Both the position numbers and the translations under genes were made by a program. From Streptomyces sp. NBC_01341 (GTDB lineage: Bacteria; Actinomycetota; Actinomycetes; Streptomycetales; Streptomycetaceae), in assembly GCF_035946055.1 (NCBI RefSeq), contig NZ_CP108364.1, positions 3,658,001-3,722,000 on the forward strand: a stretch of 64,000 bases of DNA. Reading direction: 5' to 3'. Below, in pieces: positions 25,398-32,996 of the stretch. Under the pieces are notes generated by a model, which had not been told where the DNA came from, did no database searches, and saw only the letters and a list, made by a program, of their open reading frames with translations. Positions within the stretch are counted from its first letter, which is position 1. Every line of letters begins with the position of its first letter.

Positions 25398-26809
25398 CAC
25401 TCCCCCTCGTTGGCAGTGCGGTCCTTCAGTGCGTCCCGGGCGGTCTCGCGGTTGGTCTGGAGGTCACGGGCGATGGTGGCGGCCAGAGCCCCTTCGCCGG
25501 GGGTGTGCCCGTGGCCGACGTACTGCCAGTCCGCCAGGACGAGGACGGTGTCCGGTTCACGGTCGGCCAGGCCGAGGACCGTCGCTTCCTGCGCAGCGCG
25601 ATAGTCGGCGCGTTCCTGGCGGAGGGCGCCGAGGGTGGTCGAGTAGGTGCGGGACTTGGACGAGAAGTGGCCGCGAAAGCCGAGCATGTGGGCCCAGGCC
25701 CAGAGACGCCGGTCCGGATAGAGGGTGTCGAGCTCACGGCATGCGGTGATGAGCCGACGGGTGTGATCGGGAACGCGGTGGCGGTCGAGTTCGGCGAGTT
25801 CGCCGATGCGGCGGTCCAGGGTGCCGGTGTTCTCGGCGGCTTTGGTGGCGTACTTGGCCACGTACGAGGCAACAGCCTGTTCGGTGACATCTGAACCGTC
25901 GCCGAAAGCCTTGACCGGGCGGACGTCGAGCTGTCGGCCCCACCGGAAGGTCCGGGCCGACTGTTCACCGGCAGCCGGGACGGAGACCGACGTGTACGAG
26001 TGCGCGGCTGCGGCGCGTATCGCGTCGGTGAGGAGATCGACCGTGGCCCAAGAGGGCGGCGGCGTACGAGGTCCCTCCGGGCCGTCGAGACGTATGACGG
26101 CGTGGAAGTGGAGGGCTCCGCGCTTCTGGAACTCCGCGACCTTGCCGAAGGAGACGCGGAGATGGTCGCCCAGCTCACGGCGTGGGATTCCTGCGTGGAT
26201 GGCGAGTTCGCGGCGGAGTCGGGTGGTGAAACGCTGCCAGAGCTCCCCGGCGTGGTTGTTGAAAAGCACGGCGCCCGCGTAGTCGTAGGTCTCCGGGTCA
26301 AGGGCGGAGCCCAGGTCTCCGGAGTCCGGGGCGTGTGCCGTGCCGCAACCGCAGGTGCCCCGGTCGGGGCGGTTGTGGACGGGGCCGAACGAGGGTGCGG
26401 TGAGGGTGGCGAAGACGCGCGGGTGGTCGCGGACAGCGGCGGTGATGTCGCGGCGATCGTCTCCGGCGAGGCCGGCACGGATCAGGTGGTAGGTGTCGCC
26501 CGCGTAGGTCCAGGCACAGGAGGGGCAGCGGGAGGCACGGCGGTTGCCGCAGGCGATACGGAGGCGTCCGCCCGGCTCGTACGCGGTCGAGTAGCGGTGC
26601 AGGGTCTCGCCGGTGGTCTTGTCCTTATGGGTTACCCAGCCGCTCAGATGGACGGGGTCGGCACAGCCGCCGGTACGGCGGATCTGGTCCTCCCAGCGGG
26701 TGTAGTCGGAGGCCGAGGCCACCCGGAGGACGTCCCCGAGGACGGTCGGGTCGAGCTGTGGGGCGGGCATGGACCGCTTCTGTTCCGAGGGTGAGGGCCG
26801 GTGGGCCAT
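25394..26809 (-). CDS. repSA: RepSA-like rolling-circle replication initiator
   Basis: This 471-residue initiator has a CxxC zinc pair near 95-98 (RCPSCAW) and the HUH metal site GALHFHAVIRLDG (H234, H236). A YVAKYATKAAE segment near 316-326 provides the nicking tyrosine, Y316 or Y320. RepSA of pSAM2 nicks the double-strand origin and starts rolling-circle replication after excision. ATG 26809 follows GGAAGGA. The gene is coupled to xis and int by overlaps. The origin (dso) is usually inside or near rep; I could not locate it. Confidence 0.9.
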   Translation of the reverse strand: MAHRPSPSEQKRSMPAPQLDPTVLGDVLRVASASDYTRWEDQIRRTGGCADPVHLSGWVTHKDKTTGETLHRYSTAYEPGGRLRIACGNRRASRCPSCAWTYAGDTYHLIRAGLAGDDRRDITAAVRDHPRVFATLTAPSFGPVHNRPDRGTCGCGTAHAPDSGDLGSALDPETYDYAGAVLFNNHAGELWQRFTTRLRRELAIHAGIPRRELGDHLRVSFGKVAEFQKRGALHFHAVIRLDGPEGPRTPPPSWATVDLLTDAIRAAAAHSYTSVSVPAAGEQSARTFRWGRQLDVRPVKAFGDGSDVTEQAVASYVAKYATKAAENTGTLDRRIGELAELDRHRVPDHTRRLITACRELDTLYPDRRLWAWAHMLGFRGHFSSKSRTYSTTLGALRQERADYRAAQEATVLGLADREPDTVLVLADWQYVGHGHTPGEGALAATIARDLQTNRETARDALKDRTANEGEW

Positions 26810-26900
26810 GCTGGGAGTTCCTTCCGGTTGCGAGATCGATCGGTGGGTACGGCTCCCGGGCGGCGGATGCTTGGCGGTATCGAGGCCGCCCGGGGGCCGG

Positions 26901-27215
26901 TCAGCGGCGTTTGGCGTCGGACGCGATCAGGGAGCGCACGACGACCGCACAGACGGCGACCGATGCGCTGGTGACGGCGACCGCCAGGAGCAGCGAGACC
27001 AAGACGGTGCCGACGACCAGGACGACGGCAGTACCGGCACCGACGAGCGCGACCGCGGTGCCGGGGGTGAGCTGTACGACCGGACGGGACGGCTCAGGGG
27101 CGGCGGCGGGTGCCGGGGCAGGCGTGCCCGGCGTGATGGTGGTCGGCTGGACGACGGCGGGCGGGGTGACCAGGCCCGAGGGCTGCGGCATGGTCGGGAT
27201 CTTGGGCTGGAACAT
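26901..27215 (-). CDS. SpdD-like small membrane protein
   Basis: The 104-residue protein has a Pro/Thr-rich N-terminal half (MFQPKIPTMPQPSG ...). One long or two short hydrophobic helices follow (about 52-92, VALVGAGTAVVLVVGTVLVSLLL in part), then a basic end (SDAKRR). Small proteins of this shape next to repSA in pSAM2-like elements are SpdD-type spread proteins. ATG 27215 has GAGAGGAGAA just upstream. Confidence 0.7.
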   Translation of the reverse strand: MFQPKIPTMPQPSGLVTPPAVVQPTTITPGTPAPAPAAAPEPSRPVVQLTPGTAVALVGAGTAVVLVVGTVLVSLLLAVAVTSASVAVCAVVVRSLIASDAKRR

Positions 27216-27242
27216 GGGTGGTTCTCCTCTCCCGGGCGCGGG

Positions 27243-27398
27243 TTACTTGACGGCGGTGTCGATGACGGAGGCGACGAGGCTGTCGGCGAGGAGGTAGCCG
27301 CCGAGGAGGAGTACGCAGATCAGCCACGCCGGCGGGCGGAAGAGCTTGATGCCGAGGTAGCCGACGACCAGCAGGGCGATCCAGAGGGGGACGTCCAT
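27243..27398 (-). CDS. Small two-helix membrane protein (51 aa)
   Basis: This 51-residue protein is almost entirely hydrophobic: MDVPLWIALLVVGYLGIKLF, a short PPAW turn, then LICVLLLGGYLLADSLV and a short tail ending in DTAVK. Two membrane helices in hairpin are likely. ATG 27398 follows GGAGACAGCG. It lies between SpdA-like and SpdD-like genes, so it is a likely further spread protein. It is shorter than most gene finders report. Confidence 0.6.
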   Translation of the reverse strand: MDVPLWIALLVVGYLGIKLFRPPAWLICVLLLGGYLLADSLVASVIDTAVK

Positions 27399-27410
27399 GG
27401 ACGCTGTCTC

Positions 27411-27593
27411 CTATCGGACGGTGCAGCGATGGGTACGGGCGGCGAGTTGGGCGGCGGTCCGGCTGGAGTAGTCGGCGGACCAGCCGCAGCGGTCGGCAGT
27501 GCAGACGGCGGCGTGGGCGGTGCGGTCGCGGTGGGTGCCGATCTGCACGGGGCCGATACGCATCACGGAGTGGAAGCTGTCGCGGGCGGGCAT
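27411..27593 (-). CDS. spdA: Mobile element transfer protein, SpdA-like
   Basis: The 60-residue protein reads MRIGPVQIGTHRDRTAHAAVC with a CTADRCGWSADYSS cysteine pair and ends AARTHRCTV. This pattern is that of the small mobile element transfer proteins called SpdA in pSAM2-like elements. The three cysteines may bind zinc. It sits in the spd block of the transfer operon. Confidence 0.75.
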   Translation of the reverse strand: MPARDSFHSVMRIGPVQIGTHRDRTAHAAVCTADRCGWSADYSSRTAAQLAARTHRCTVR

Positions 27594-27598
27594 GTCGG

Positions 27599-27784
27599 TC
27601 AGCCCCTGTCGGTCGTCGGGTCGGTGTACTGGGCGCGGATGCTGCGGGCGGTGGCCGGGTCGTCGACGCGCCGTGCGGCTTCCTCGGCGAGCAGGTGGGC
27701 GAGGAAGGGGCGTCCGGCTGCGGCCATCTCACGCGCTCCGTCGAGGTAGTCGTCCACGGTCAGGTCGGCGGGATCGTGGGTCAT
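27599..27784 (-). CDS. Small acidic AICE protein (61 aa)
   Basis: This 61-residue protein is helical and acidic (DLTVDDYLDGAREMAAAGRPFLAHLLAEEAARRV, in pieces). It has no membrane segment. It is packed 5 bp from spdA and 18 bp from the DUF2637 gene, so it is co-transcribed. No family is recognised with confidence. Confidence 0.6.
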   Translation of the reverse strand: MTHDPADLTVDDYLDGAREMAAAGRPFLAHLLAEEAARRVDDPATARSIRAQYTDPTTDRG

Positions 27785-27802
27785 CTCAGTTCTCCGTTGC
27801 GG

Positions 27803-28468
27803 TCAGCTGAGGCGGGCGGCGATGGCGTCGGCGAGGTGGGGCGGAACGCCGAGGCGGGAGCGGAGGGTGTCGGTGTCGATCGGTGATCCGGTGCGGGTGC
27901 GGTACTCGTCGGCGACCTTGCGGGCGTGGTCGATCAGCACGGCGGGAACGGGCGGATCCGGGGGCGCGGCCGGTTGCGAGGACAGGGGCGTTGTCGCAGG
28001 GGGTTCATCGGCCAGGGATGGGATCGGGGCGGCGTCAGGCGTACGCGCTGGCTCGACGTCCTTTGTCTCCGTGACGGCGGCTGGCGGAGCTGGCTCCGGC
28101 TTCCCCGACGAGTGGGCGAGGAGTGTGCCGCCGAGGAAGGCGAGTGCGGGCCATCCGGCGATGCCGAGCCGGAGCGGGGCCGGCGGGTCGGCCAGGTCGA
28201 GGAACCCGGCGGTGGCGACGTTGGCGCCGAGCGAGGCGAACAGGGCGATCAGGAACCAGCACCAGGCCAACCGGGACGGACCCTCGCTGCGCAGCCGACG
28301 CCAGGCGGCGACAAGGAGCAGGTCGACGCTGACCGGGTAGGCCCATGCCTTCCAGCCGTCCTGTCCGGCCGCGGCGGCGAGGTCGTGCAGGTGGGCGAAG
28401 GACAGAGCTCCGGCGATGACCGCCTGGATCAACACCGCGTCGATCCGGAGACCGTGACGGGCGCCCAT
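27803..28468 (-). CDS. spdB: DUF2637/SpdB-like membrane protein
   Basis: The 221-residue protein has four N-terminal hydrophobic segments (about 9-26, 40-58, 67-86, 97-116). A Pro/Ala-rich linker (120-170) and a C-terminal winged-helix-like segment (TDTLRSRLGVPPHLADAIAARL) follow. That is the DUF2637 layout of SpdB spread proteins. The Spd proteins interact with TraB-type translocases and help the element spread through septa. Its start overlaps the upstream stop as TGATG. Confidence 0.75.
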   Translation of the reverse strand: MGARHGLRIDAVLIQAVIAGALSFAHLHDLAAAAGQDGWKAWAYPVSVDLLLVAAWRRLRSEGPSRLAWCWFLIALFASLGANVATAGFLDLADPPAPLRLGIAGWPALAFLGGTLLAHSSGKPEPAPPAAVTETKDVEPARTPDAAPIPSLADEPPATTPLSSQPAAPPDPPVPAVLIDHARKVADEYRTRTGSPIDTDTLRSRLGVPPHLADAIAARLS

Positions 28469-28653
28469 CAGGAGTCCTCAGCGGGGTCGGAGTCGTCCGG
28501 GAACGTGCCCGGCGGCGGCTCCGGCAGCGACACAGCGAGGGACGGGCTGACGACGTCCACGAAGTCGAGGTCGGCGTCGGCCATGTCGGCGTACAGGGCG
28601 AGTTGGCCGAGCAGGAGCACGGTCCGGGCGAAGTCCTCGCAGTCGGGGCACAT
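28468..28653 (-). CDS. Small acidic AICE protein (61 aa)
   Basis: The start chosen is ATG 28653 (MCPDCEDFARTV), with AAGGGAGAA 6 bases upstream; a further upstream ATG at 28677 lacks one. The product has an N-terminal CPDC pair and a strongly acidic C-terminal half (DDSDPAEDS). It overlaps spdB by TGATG. Function is unknown. Confidence 0.6.
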   Translation of the reverse strand: MCPDCEDFARTVLLLGQLALYADMADADLDFVDVVSPSLAVSLPEPPPGTFPDDSDPAEDS

Positions 28654-28733
28654 GGCGGTTCTCCCTTCTCTGGGCATGGCGGTGGTAGGGACTCGGCGCG
28701 AAGACGGTCACGCCTACCGGGTGGGGGGAGAGT

Positions 28734-30086
28734 TCAGGCGGTGGCCGGAGAGGCCTTCGCCGATGGCACAAGTTCGGTGGCGGTGCCGGTGGTGGGCCGG
28801 AAAGGGGCCAGCTCGGGCAGGTCAGGGGTCCTGTCGGCGTACCGGTTGCAGAGGTTCACGGCCTGGCGGAGCGAGGTGTGCGGAGCACGGATGCGGTGCC
28901 AACCGCCGGACGCGTCTCCCGCGATGGCGAGGCCTCGCAGTTCGGCGGGAATCTGGATGGCGGCGAGGACCGCGTCCGGGGCGATGTCGCCGAAGGCCAT
29001 GTTGGCGGAGGTCTCGTCGTTGAGACGGTGGGCGGTGCGGCCGGTGAGTTGGGCGCGGAGCATGGTGATGCCCTTGCCGAGTTCGGAGCCGAAGCGCTGT
29101 CCGCAGATTTCGAGGTAGATACCGGCGGCGCGGCCGAGCTGCGCGAGACGGACCAAGGCGGTGATGATGCGGTCCCGCCGCCTCTCCTCCTCCTTCGTTG
29201 CGTACAGAGCGAGTTCGGCCACCTCGTCGACCAGGACGACGACCGGGGTCGGGCGGAGCCCATCAGGCAGGTCCCAGATGTCGGCGGCGATCTCCGCGTC
29301 CGGTACATCGACGGTGATGCGCTGCTGGGTACGGATGAGGCGGTAGACGTCCGCCATCCGCGCCACGAGTGCATCGAGGAGTTCGGCAGCGGTGTCCGGG
29401 CTGTCGGCCAGCGCTGAGAACCGGCGCGCCAGCGGGAAGAGTTCGACCCCTTGCTTGCAGTCGATGCCGACGAGGGCAACGTCCAGAGGAGCAAGGCCGG
29501 CGACCAGGTTGCGTTGGTAGACCGACTTGCCGGACTCCGTGGCGCCGAGGGTGAGGGCATGAGGTATCGCGCGGTAGTCGCGGTAGTGCACCGACCCGTC
29601 CTCCCGGAGGGCGACCGGTACCCGCATCGCCCGGGTCTCCGTCTCAGCAGGCATCTGCACCCGCTTGAGCACGTCGTATCCGGTCATCCGCACCTCGACG
29701 ACACCGGACCGCACCTCACGCGAGGTCACGCCGAACATCGAGAACGAGTGCCGAAGCCGGTCCGAGGCCGCAGCGATGTCGAAGACGTCTTGGCCGGGAC
29801 CGAGCTTGAGTCGGAGGACCAGGCCGGTGCGAGTCGGCCGCAGTCGCCGGATACGCGGTGGGCGGGGCTCAGGTATCGGCTGGTTGGTGGCCCGAGCCAG
29901 AGCTAACCGCCACCGCGCCGGCGGAACGGTCAACCCGCACGCGTCCATGACCGAGCGGTACCGGACCAAGACCCGCAGCGCGGCCAGAGTGACCCCGAAG
30001 GCCAGCCAGTACCAGGCGGGCCGCCGCCACCGCAGGAGACCCGCAGCGGCGACGACCAGCACCAGAGCGACCGTGAAGGCGGTCAT
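28734..30086 (-). CDS. traSA: FtsK/SpoIIIE-family translocase, TraSA-like
   Basis: The 450-residue transfer protein has one or two N-terminal membrane helices (about 3-20 and 24-42). The ATPase has Walker A GATESGKS (181-188) and a Walker B VVVLVDEVAELA about 100 residues later. It is the double-stranded DNA pump for AICE-2 and is smaller than the AICE-1 translocase (450 against 705 residues). ATG 30086 lies 3 bp after the preceding gene's stop. It leads the operon traSA - spd - repSA - xis - int, which is probably repressed by the GntR protein at 30588. Confidence 0.9.
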   Translation of the reverse strand: MTAFTVALVLVVAAAGLLRWRRPAWYWLAFGVTLAALRVLVRYRSVMDACGLTVPPARWRLALARATNQPIPEPRPPRIRRLRPTRTGLVLRLKLGPGQDVFDIAAASDRLRHSFSMFGVTSREVRSGVVEVRMTGYDVLKRVQMPAETETRAMRVPVALREDGSVHYRDYRAIPHALTLGATESGKSVYQRNLVAGLAPLDVALVGIDCKQGVELFPLARRFSALADSPDTAAELLDALVARMADVYRLIRTQQRITVDVPDAEIAADIWDLPDGLRPTPVVVLVDEVAELALYATKEEERRRDRIITALVRLAQLGRAAGIYLEICGQRFGSELGKGITMLRAQLTGRTAHRLNDETSANMAFGDIAPDAVLAAIQIPAELRGLAIAGDASGGWHRIRAPHTSLRQAVNLCNRYADRTPDLPELAPFRPTTGTATELVPSAKASPATA

Positions 30087-30088
30087 GA

Positions 30089-30448
30089 CTAGGCCGCCTT
30101 CGACCCTGCGGCGGCGACGTCGGCGAGCGAGGTGACGGCGACCGCGCGGAACGCGATGCCGTGCCGCCGCTGACCGTTGAAGTCGTTCTCCCACGGACGG
30201 GCGACCAGGCCGGTGAGCGCGACCGGCGTACCCATGGACAGCTCACCGGTGATCCCGGGCTCCGGAACGGTGACGGACAGGATCTCCACCTCCTCGTTCG
30301 CCGCGAACATCACGTCCACGGTCATGAGCTGAGCACCGGTCTCCATGTCGGTGGCGATCTCACCGGTGCGGCGGTCACGGACCTTGACCAGCGGAGGCTT
30401 GGCGACCATCACGACAGCGCTGGAGGTGTCGACGGGAATCTGACGCAC
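30089..30448 (-). CDS. Conserved AICE hypothetical protein upstream of traSA
   Basis: The 119-residue protein has a mixed beta pattern (VMVAKPPLVKVRDRRTGEIATD ... ELSMGTPVALTGLVARPWEN in pieces) that resembles an OB-type fold. Such proteins precede traSA in pSAM2-like elements. It may bind DNA or support transfer, which is inference from position. It is the first gene of the minus-strand transfer/replication operon, and two operator-like palindromes lie 35-88 bp upstream. Confidence 0.65.
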   Translation of the reverse strand: MRQIPVDTSSAVVMVAKPPLVKVRDRRTGEIATDMETGAQLMTVDVMFAANEEVEILSVTVPEPGITGELSMGTPVALTGLVARPWENDFNGQRRHGIAFRAVAVTSLADVAAAGSKAA

Positions 30449-30482
30449 AGCAGATCACTCCTCTATAGATGCTGAACTCCGC

Positions 30483-30536
30483 CACTCATGTATATGAGTG
30501 ACATGAAGAAGAGTGCCCGACTCCTGTACATGAGTC
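30483..30536. promoter_or_regulatory. Two operator palindromes upstream of transfer operon
   Basis: CACTCATGTATATGAGTG (30483-30500) has perfect 7-bp arms. GACTCCTGTACATGAGTC (30519-30536) is a palindrome with one mismatch. The centres are 36 bp apart, which puts both on the same face of the helix. They share ACTC-(A/C)-TGTA-(C/T)-ATGAGT. A third copy lies over the Nudix gene start. They lie between the transfer operon and the GntR gene, so that GntR protein is the expected ligand. Confidence 0.75.
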
Positions 30537-30587
30537 AACCCGTCGCGAAGAAGAACTCACGACGGGTTGCGGAAAGTTGAGGGGACG

Positions 30588-31367
30588 TCAGTCGTCAGCA
30601 GGGATCCGATACTCGAAAACGAACTGGTCAGCGGCCATGAGCGTGTCGCACACCTCGACCACCCGACCCGCAGTCGTCCGGGCCTCCCGGATCAGGTGAA
30701 CCACGGGCGCACCCGGGCTAAGCGTCAGTTCCGACGCCTCCGACTTCGAGGCCGGGCGCGCTTGCAGCGTCTCGACGAACTCCGCGAACTCATGCCCGTG
30801 GTCTTCGAGTCGGGCGTAGATGCCTCCGCCCCCGGGGTTCTCGGCGAACAGCTCGGGGATCTCCTTCACCACGTCCCAGGGCAGGTACGACGAGGCGGTC
30901 TCCACCGGGGTGCCGTTACGGAAGTAGAGGCGCCGGCGGGCCAACACCTGCGTACCGGCGGGCACGCCCAGGCGCTCGGCCGCATCCTCGGGCGCGTCCA
31001 TGGGGCCGATGTAGAGGACGCTGACTTTTGCGGTGGCGCCGGACTGTGCGGACTCCGCGAGGTAGGCGGCCTGGCCACCTTGCCGGAGCGAGCGCCGGAA
31101 GCGATCGGAGGAGCGGTGCCGTACGGGGGGCCGGTTCTTGACGATCGAGCCCTTGCCATGCCGGGTCTCGACGAGCCCGCTCGCCCGTACCTCGACCATG
31201 GCCTTACGGATCGTCCCACCGGAGACGCCGTAGCGGTCCACCAGCTCGGATTCGCTCGGCACCATGTCGCCGGCCTTGAGAACCCCCGCCCGGATCTGCT
31301 GCACGAGGTCATCAGCGATCTGCACATACCGAGGACCGGAACCGGCCCCTCCCGCCGCAGTTCCCAT
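30588..31367 (-). CDS. korSA: GntR/HutC-family repressor, KorSA-like
   Basis: The 259-residue protein has an N-terminal winged helix (YVQIADDLVQQIRAGVLKAGDMVPSESELVDRYGVSGGTIRKAM in pieces) and a C-terminal UTRA ligand-binding domain (about 90-250). In pSAM2 the GntR-type KorSA represses the activator gene pra and so holds the element in the integrated state. GGGAAGGACT precedes ATG 31367. It is divergent from the Nudix gene; the two starts are about 30 bp apart. Confidence 0.85.
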   Translation of the reverse strand: MGTAAGGAGSGPRYVQIADDLVQQIRAGVLKAGDMVPSESELVDRYGVSGGTIRKAMVEVRASGLVETRHGKGSIVKNRPPVRHRSSDRFRRSLRQGGQAAYLAESAQSGATAKVSVLYIGPMDAPEDAAERLGVPAGTQVLARRRLYFRNGTPVETASSYLPWDVVKEIPELFAENPGGGGIYARLEDHGHEFAEFVETLQARPASKSEASELTLSPGAPVVHLIREARTTAGRVVEVCDTLMAADQFVFEYRIPADD

Positions 31368-31386
31368 AGTCCTTCCCTGCCTCCTA

Positions 31387-31404
31387 TGCTCCTCTACATG
31401 AGTC
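31387..31404. promoter_or_regulatory. Operator copy overlapping the Nudix gene start
   Basis: TGCTCCTCTACATGAGTC matches the palindrome at 30519-30536 in 15 of 18 positions. It covers the presumed ATG at 31398, so a bound repressor would block initiation of the Nudix gene. It also lies 20 bp from the korSA start and could give autoregulation. Confidence 0.6.
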
Positions 31405-31850
31405 AATCACAGGAAGCGGCACCCACTCCCCTGCACTCCGTGTCCGTCGCCGGAGTAGTGGTGCGCGAGGACGGCCGTCTCCTGGCGATCCGCCGAGCCG
31501 ACAACGGCACCTGGGAGCTCCCCGGCGGCATCCTCGAACTCAACGAGACACCCGAGGCCGGCGTTGCACGCGAGGTCTGGGAAGAGACAGGCATCCACGT
31601 CGAGGTGGAACAGCTCACCGGCGTCTACAAGAACACGACCCGAGGCATCGTGGCTCTGGTCTTCCGCTGTAAGCCCTCCGGTGGCACTGAGCGCACATCA
31701 AGCGAGTCGACAGCCGTCTCCTGGCTCACACCCGACGAGGTCAGCGAGCGCATGGCCGAGGTCTACGCGGTCCGTCTCCTGGACGCCCTGGACGGCAACG
31801 GCCCTCACGTGCGAAGCCACGACGGCAAGCAGCTCATCACAGCGGGATAA
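31398..31850 (+). CDS. pif: Nudix hydrolase, Pif-like (element immunity factor)
   Basis: The 150-residue protein has a perfect Nudix box: G44, E50, R58, E59, E62, E63 and G65 in GGILELNE ... REVWEETGI. Pif of pSAM2 is a Nudix protein that stops transfer between cells that already carry the element, and it also lies beside korSA. Starts at ATG 31398 or ATG 31386 are both possible. No ribosome-binding site precedes either, so the mRNA may be leaderless. A metabolic Nudix hydrolase is the alternative, but the context favours Pif. Confidence 0.8.
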   Translation: MSQSQEAAPTPLHSVSVAGVVVREDGRLLAIRRADNGTWELPGGILELNETPEAGVAREVWEETGIHVEVEQLTGVYKNTTRGIVALVFRCKPSGGTERTSSESTAVSWLTPDEVSERMAEVYAVRLLDALDGNGPHVRSHDGKQLITAG

Positions 31851-32195
31851 GACTTTCTCTACTTCATCAAGGCCCGCGCACGGCGCGGGCGCGCGCCGCC
31901 TCTGCGGCGCGGCCTGCCTCCTGTCTCCGCCCCGGCTAGCCGCGCCCGGCGGCGCGCTGGCGAGCTGCGGGCAGAAGGTGGGGGCCCCGCTGTGGCTGGG
32001 GCGGTCGGCTCCACGGCTTTAGCCACCTCCCCGGTTCGGGTCCCGCGCCGAGCAAGACCAGGGGGCCACTCGTTCAAATTCCGGGCAGGATCACAGCCTG
32101 CCCGAGTTGCCGGCCAGCGTACGGCCCCCTGATCATGCTCGACCCCAAACCGGGCAGGACACCGGCCAAACCCGCTCCGCCGACCTATGCGCGCT
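31851..32195. other. Intergenic, 345 bp, several inverted repeats
   Basis: No gene is seen. GCCCGCGC/GCGCGGGC (31872-31890) with a 3-nt loop is a likely terminator for the Nudix gene, followed by a second GC-rich hairpin near 31893-31912. The branched inverted repeat at 32059-32131 lies in the second half. The stretch separates the high-GC element core from the low-GC reverse-transcriptase block. Confidence 0.5.
32059..32131 (-). other. Branched inverted repeat behind the RT operon
   Basis: An outer 9-bp pair CAGGGGGCC/GGCCCCCTG (32059-32067, 32123-32131) encloses an inner 8-bp stem CGGGCAGG/CCTGCCCG with a 7-nt loop (32082-32104). It starts 65 nt after the stop of the NUDIX gene. It may be a terminator or a structured RNA that belongs to the system. 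Confidence 0.45.
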
Positions 32196-32984
32196 CTACA
32201 GGATCCGTTGAGCATGCGCAGCAATATCAACTTGATGCCTCTGCCCCGGAATAGACCCCCGTCGGCTTATCTGTTGCGTGGTTGCCCACAGCAAATCCGG
32301 GTGCCCTGAATTCATAAGACTGCGGAGCTCAGCCTCTTGGTCAAGATTCGGCGTTAGCTCATAAATGTCTGCGACCAAGATTTCAAGCGATTGCGCATGA
32401 GGGCTATAGCGAATTTTATCCACATCGCGCCTGACATAGTTGTGCATGATGTGCGGAAAATGAGAACTCGGCAAAATCGAGGAAGCAACGAGCTCCTCTT
32501 GGAACTCACGCCACGGAGAATCCTCGCGCCCCTGTCGTGAATTAAACCAGTTAAAGAAGCGTGCGATTTGGCGCCCGGGTACACGAACGCGAAGATCACC
32601 CCTACTCGACGCATCGAAAGGCACTAGATCGTCATCCGTCACCCCCATAGCAAGCAACTTACCGCTGCCTTGTGCCGTCACTTTGTGAACACCACCGACT
32701 GGCTGGAACTGCGGGAATCTGCGCCCACGGATCAGAAGGTACTTGTCATCGAGCTTAATCCTGAACAAGTAAGAAGTGGAAACACGAATGCTCCGATTCC
32801 TATACCTGGTCGAGTACCATAGGTGTCTTATATCTTGACGATTTTTACCAACTTCATCGAGTGTAGGTATGAGCATTCCCACACTAAATCCCGCCACAAG
32901 GTTGACCGCTGTCGGGTTAGGCAGGTAGAAACTCACTATTCCGCTCACCAGTGCGGCAAGAAAATAAGACACTAGTCGGACCAT
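32196..32984 (-). CDS. Two-TM protein with SMODS-associated NUDIX-like domain
   Basis: The 262-residue protein has two N-terminal membrane helices (about 3-21 and 25-43) and a cytosolic domain. The domain has KYLLIRGRRFPQFQPVGGV (GG at 97-98) and SPWREFQEEL with R159, E160, E163, E164, which matches the REUxEE part of a NUDIX box. The architecture resembles the SA_NUDIX (Cap16-type) effectors of CD-NTase (CBASS) systems. Here its partner is a reverse transcriptase, not a CD-NTase. ATG 32984 is chosen because GGTGG lies 5 bases upstream; TTG 32996 and GTG 32993 are alternatives. It follows the RT stop directly, so the two are co-translated. Codon use (CGA, ATT, TTT, CTA) is foreign to the host. 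Confidence 0.7.
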   Translation of the reverse strand: MVRLVSYFLAALVSGIVSFYLPNPTAVNLVAGFSVGMLIPTLDEVGKNRQDIRHLWYSTRYRNRSIRVSTSYLFRIKLDDKYLLIRGRRFPQFQPVGGVHKVTAQGSGKLLAMGVTDDDLVPFDASSRGDLRVRVPGRQIARFFNWFNSRQGREDSPWREFQEELVASSILPSSHFPHIMHNYVRRDVDKIRYSPHAQSLEILVADIYELTPNLDQEAELRSLMNSGHPDLLWATTQQISRRGSIPGQRHQVDIAAHAQRIL

Positions 32985-32996
32985 AATTGCCACCAA

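Noticed and set aside
32070..32084. GTTCAAATTCC, a tRNA T-loop-like string
   Set aside because: The flanks cannot form a T-stem and no acceptor or anticodon arm is near.
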